Source: a virus
Strand: one strand, 5' to 3'
IMG/VR virus record: IMGVR_UViG_3300047667_000696
Span: 1 to 31,853 of that record
DNA length: 31,853 bases
Positions 31,122 to 31,853 of this stretch are shown here, piece by piece. Position 1 is the stretch's first letter, and each line of letters begins with the position of its first letter. The translations under genes and the position numbers were made by a program. The notes under the pieces are model-generated. The model ran no database searches, was not told where the DNA came from, and saw only the letters and a program-made list of their open reading frames with translations.

Positions 31122-31150
31122 TTGACAACCAATATGTTTTACTCTATGAT
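31122..31150 (+). promoter_or_regulatory. Early sigma70-type promoter P4
   Basis: TTGACA-N17-TATGAT, then ATAAAAGTAAGCAAAAAGGA leading to the ATG at 31178. Same class as P1, P3 and the minus-strand P5. Confidence 0.88.
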
Positions 31151-31177
31151 ATAAAAGTAAGCAAAAAGGAACACGTC

Positions 31178-31333
31178 ATGGACTACGAAATGAAAACTTT
31201 GCAACTTGAAGGTTACGCAGATTGTCCCGATGATCGCCGCAAGGCCCAGCAGTTCGAGGATATGTGCGACAATCTGGAAGCCGAAGGCTTTACCAGCGAC
31301 GACGCCGTCAACGAAGCATCCAAGCATTTTTAA
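31178..31333 (+). CDS. Small hypothetical protein (51 aa)
   Basis: 51 residues, acidic and helical, starting MDYEMKTLQLEGYADCPDDR and ending TSDDAVNEASKHF. AAAAGGAA from the shared early leader is its ribosome site, 9 nt upstream. Not recognised. First gene of an early unit after the replication operon; missed if a 60-aa cutoff is used. Confidence 0.75.
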   Translation: MDYEMKTLQLEGYADCPDDRRKAQQFEDMCDNLEAEGFTSDDAVNEASKHF

Positions 31334-31351
31334 ATTTAAGGAATCAACGCC

Positions 31352-31711
31352 ATGACAGACCGTAAAGACGCGCTAACTGAGTTGCTGGCTAAGGTCGAGG
31401 CGGGGGGCAGTATATGGCCCGCTCATCTCGATGATACGGGGTTATCGGATCGACCGTTTGGGGACGCCTACAACGGATCACTAGACGCGGCCAAGGCGCT
31501 GCATGAAGCGGTTTTGCCAGATTGGCGCGTCACTCATGCGTTTGGCCTAGTCTCTGGCGAGGTGGCAAAGTTCAACTTGACCCACAACAAAAAGCCTTCA
31601 ACATATGTTAGCGCAAAATCAGACAGCCCCGCCCGCGCATGGCTCATAGCAATTCTAACCGCGCTTATCGAAGAAGAACCCCAAGCGCAACTAAATAACA
31701 CCGAAGTATAA
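31352..31711 (+). CDS. Hypothetical phage protein, SLDAAxALxExVLPxW family (119 aa)
   Basis: 119 residues. YNGSLDAAKALHEAVLPDWR, followed later by SPARAWLIAILTALIE, is a combination I know from many small proteins of unknown function in phages and prophages, especially of alphaproteobacteria. AAGGAATC precedes the start. No catalytic signature seen. Second gene of the P4 unit. Confidence 0.82.
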   Translation: MTDRKDALTELLAKVEAGGSIWPAHLDDTGLSDRPFGDAYNGSLDAAKALHEAVLPDWRVTHAFGLVSGEVAKFNLTHNKKPSTYVSAKSDSPARAWLIAILTALIEEEPQAQLNNTEV

Positions 31712-31732
31712 ACTTCAGAACAAGGACCCCCT

Positions 31733-31853
31733 ATGAAATTACAGACAACAGATAGCGTAGCATTGGTTGAACTATGGACAGTCATAAAAAATTATGTTGT
31801 CGCCAAAGATCAACGTGCATGTGCTGATCAATTTATCGCCACTATTACAGAAG
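31733..31853 (+). CDS. Hypothetical phage protein, N-terminal part (cut by window end)
   Basis: 40 codons visible, MKLQTTDSVALVELWTVIKN then YVVAKDQRACADQFIATITE, open at the window end. The LW..IK.Y..AKD...AA..F pattern resembles a small conserved phage protein of unknown function. AAGGA lies 8 nt upstream. Third gene of the P4 unit. Confidence 0.7.
   Translation, partial: MKLQTTDSVALVELWTVIKNYVVAKDQRACADQFIATITE

Noticed and set aside
1-31853. tRNA genes, integrase, insertion sequences or attachment sites
   Set aside because: No cloverleaf-like segment, transposase, integrase or flanking repeat was seen on reading; nothing supports lysogeny in this window.

Overview
This window is a stretch of the structural and replication core of a T4-like (contractile-tailed, myovirus-type) bacteriophage. 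The diagnosis rests on recognisable homologues of T4 gp20 (portal), gp67-like core protein, gp21 (prohead protease), gp22 (scaffold), gp23 (major capsid protein), gp13/gp14 (neck), gp15 (tail completion), gp18 (sheath), gp19 (tube), gp4 (head-completion nuclease), gp16/gp17 (terminase), gp32 (ssDNA-binding protein) and UvsX (recombinase). Base composition is moderate and AT-leaning. The sequence divergence from T4, and small accessory proteins of types I associate with phages of alphaproteobacteria, suggest a marine or alphaproteobacterial host, but the host cannot be fixed from this sequence.

Layout. 1-7.9 kb (+): a repeat-rich probable tail protein cut by the window edge, then the head-assembly block gp20, a 68-aa ORF, gp67-like, gp21, gp22 and gp23, closed by a strong terminator. 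8.0-10.9 kb (-): a Nudix hydrolase, gp15 and gp14. gp13 starts 64 bp away on the other strand from a divergent late-promoter pair. 11.7-15.2 kb (+): an accessory cluster of about 12 very small genes driven by near-identical consensus sigma70-type promoters. It includes a tandem triplet of genes made of 23-residue 'HRxDGPA' repeats and a family of small paralogues. 15.2-18.4 kb (+): a dNMP kinase with its own promoter, then the tail sheath. 18.5-19.2 kb (-): an early-type two-gene unit (205 aa plus a coupled 29-aa hydrophobic peptide). 19.3-27.2 kb (+): two tube-family proteins, head-completion nuclease, an ADP-ribosyltransferase-like protein, a KTSC-domain protein, small terminase, two virion-type proteins, large terminase and a large structural protein with an internal duplication. 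27.2-31.1 kb (+): gp32 with a hairpin-rich leader, UvsX, a SAM methyltransferase and a DNA cytosine-5 methyltransferase. 31.1 kb to the end (+): another early promoter and three small genes, the last cut by the window edge.

Regulation is unusually readable. Two promoter classes can be separated by eye. One is TTGACA-N17-TATAAA followed by a shared leader (AAGTAAGC...AAGGAA), sitting before small accessory genes. The other is an 8-bp (A/C/G)TAAATA(C/T) box, resembling the T4 gp55 late promoter, sitting before virion gene blocks. Rho-independent terminators separate the blocks. No tRNA, CRISPR array, insertion sequence, integrase or attachment site was seen, and there is no gene-free stretch above 300 bases.

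The points most worth following are the early promoter/leader family (including a copy inside a coding sequence), the multi-hairpin leader of gp32, the triplicated repeat genes, a W/Y-rich module shared by gp14, gp15 and the sheath, and a predicted ADP-ribosyltransferase-like protein with a possible capsid-targeting N-terminus.
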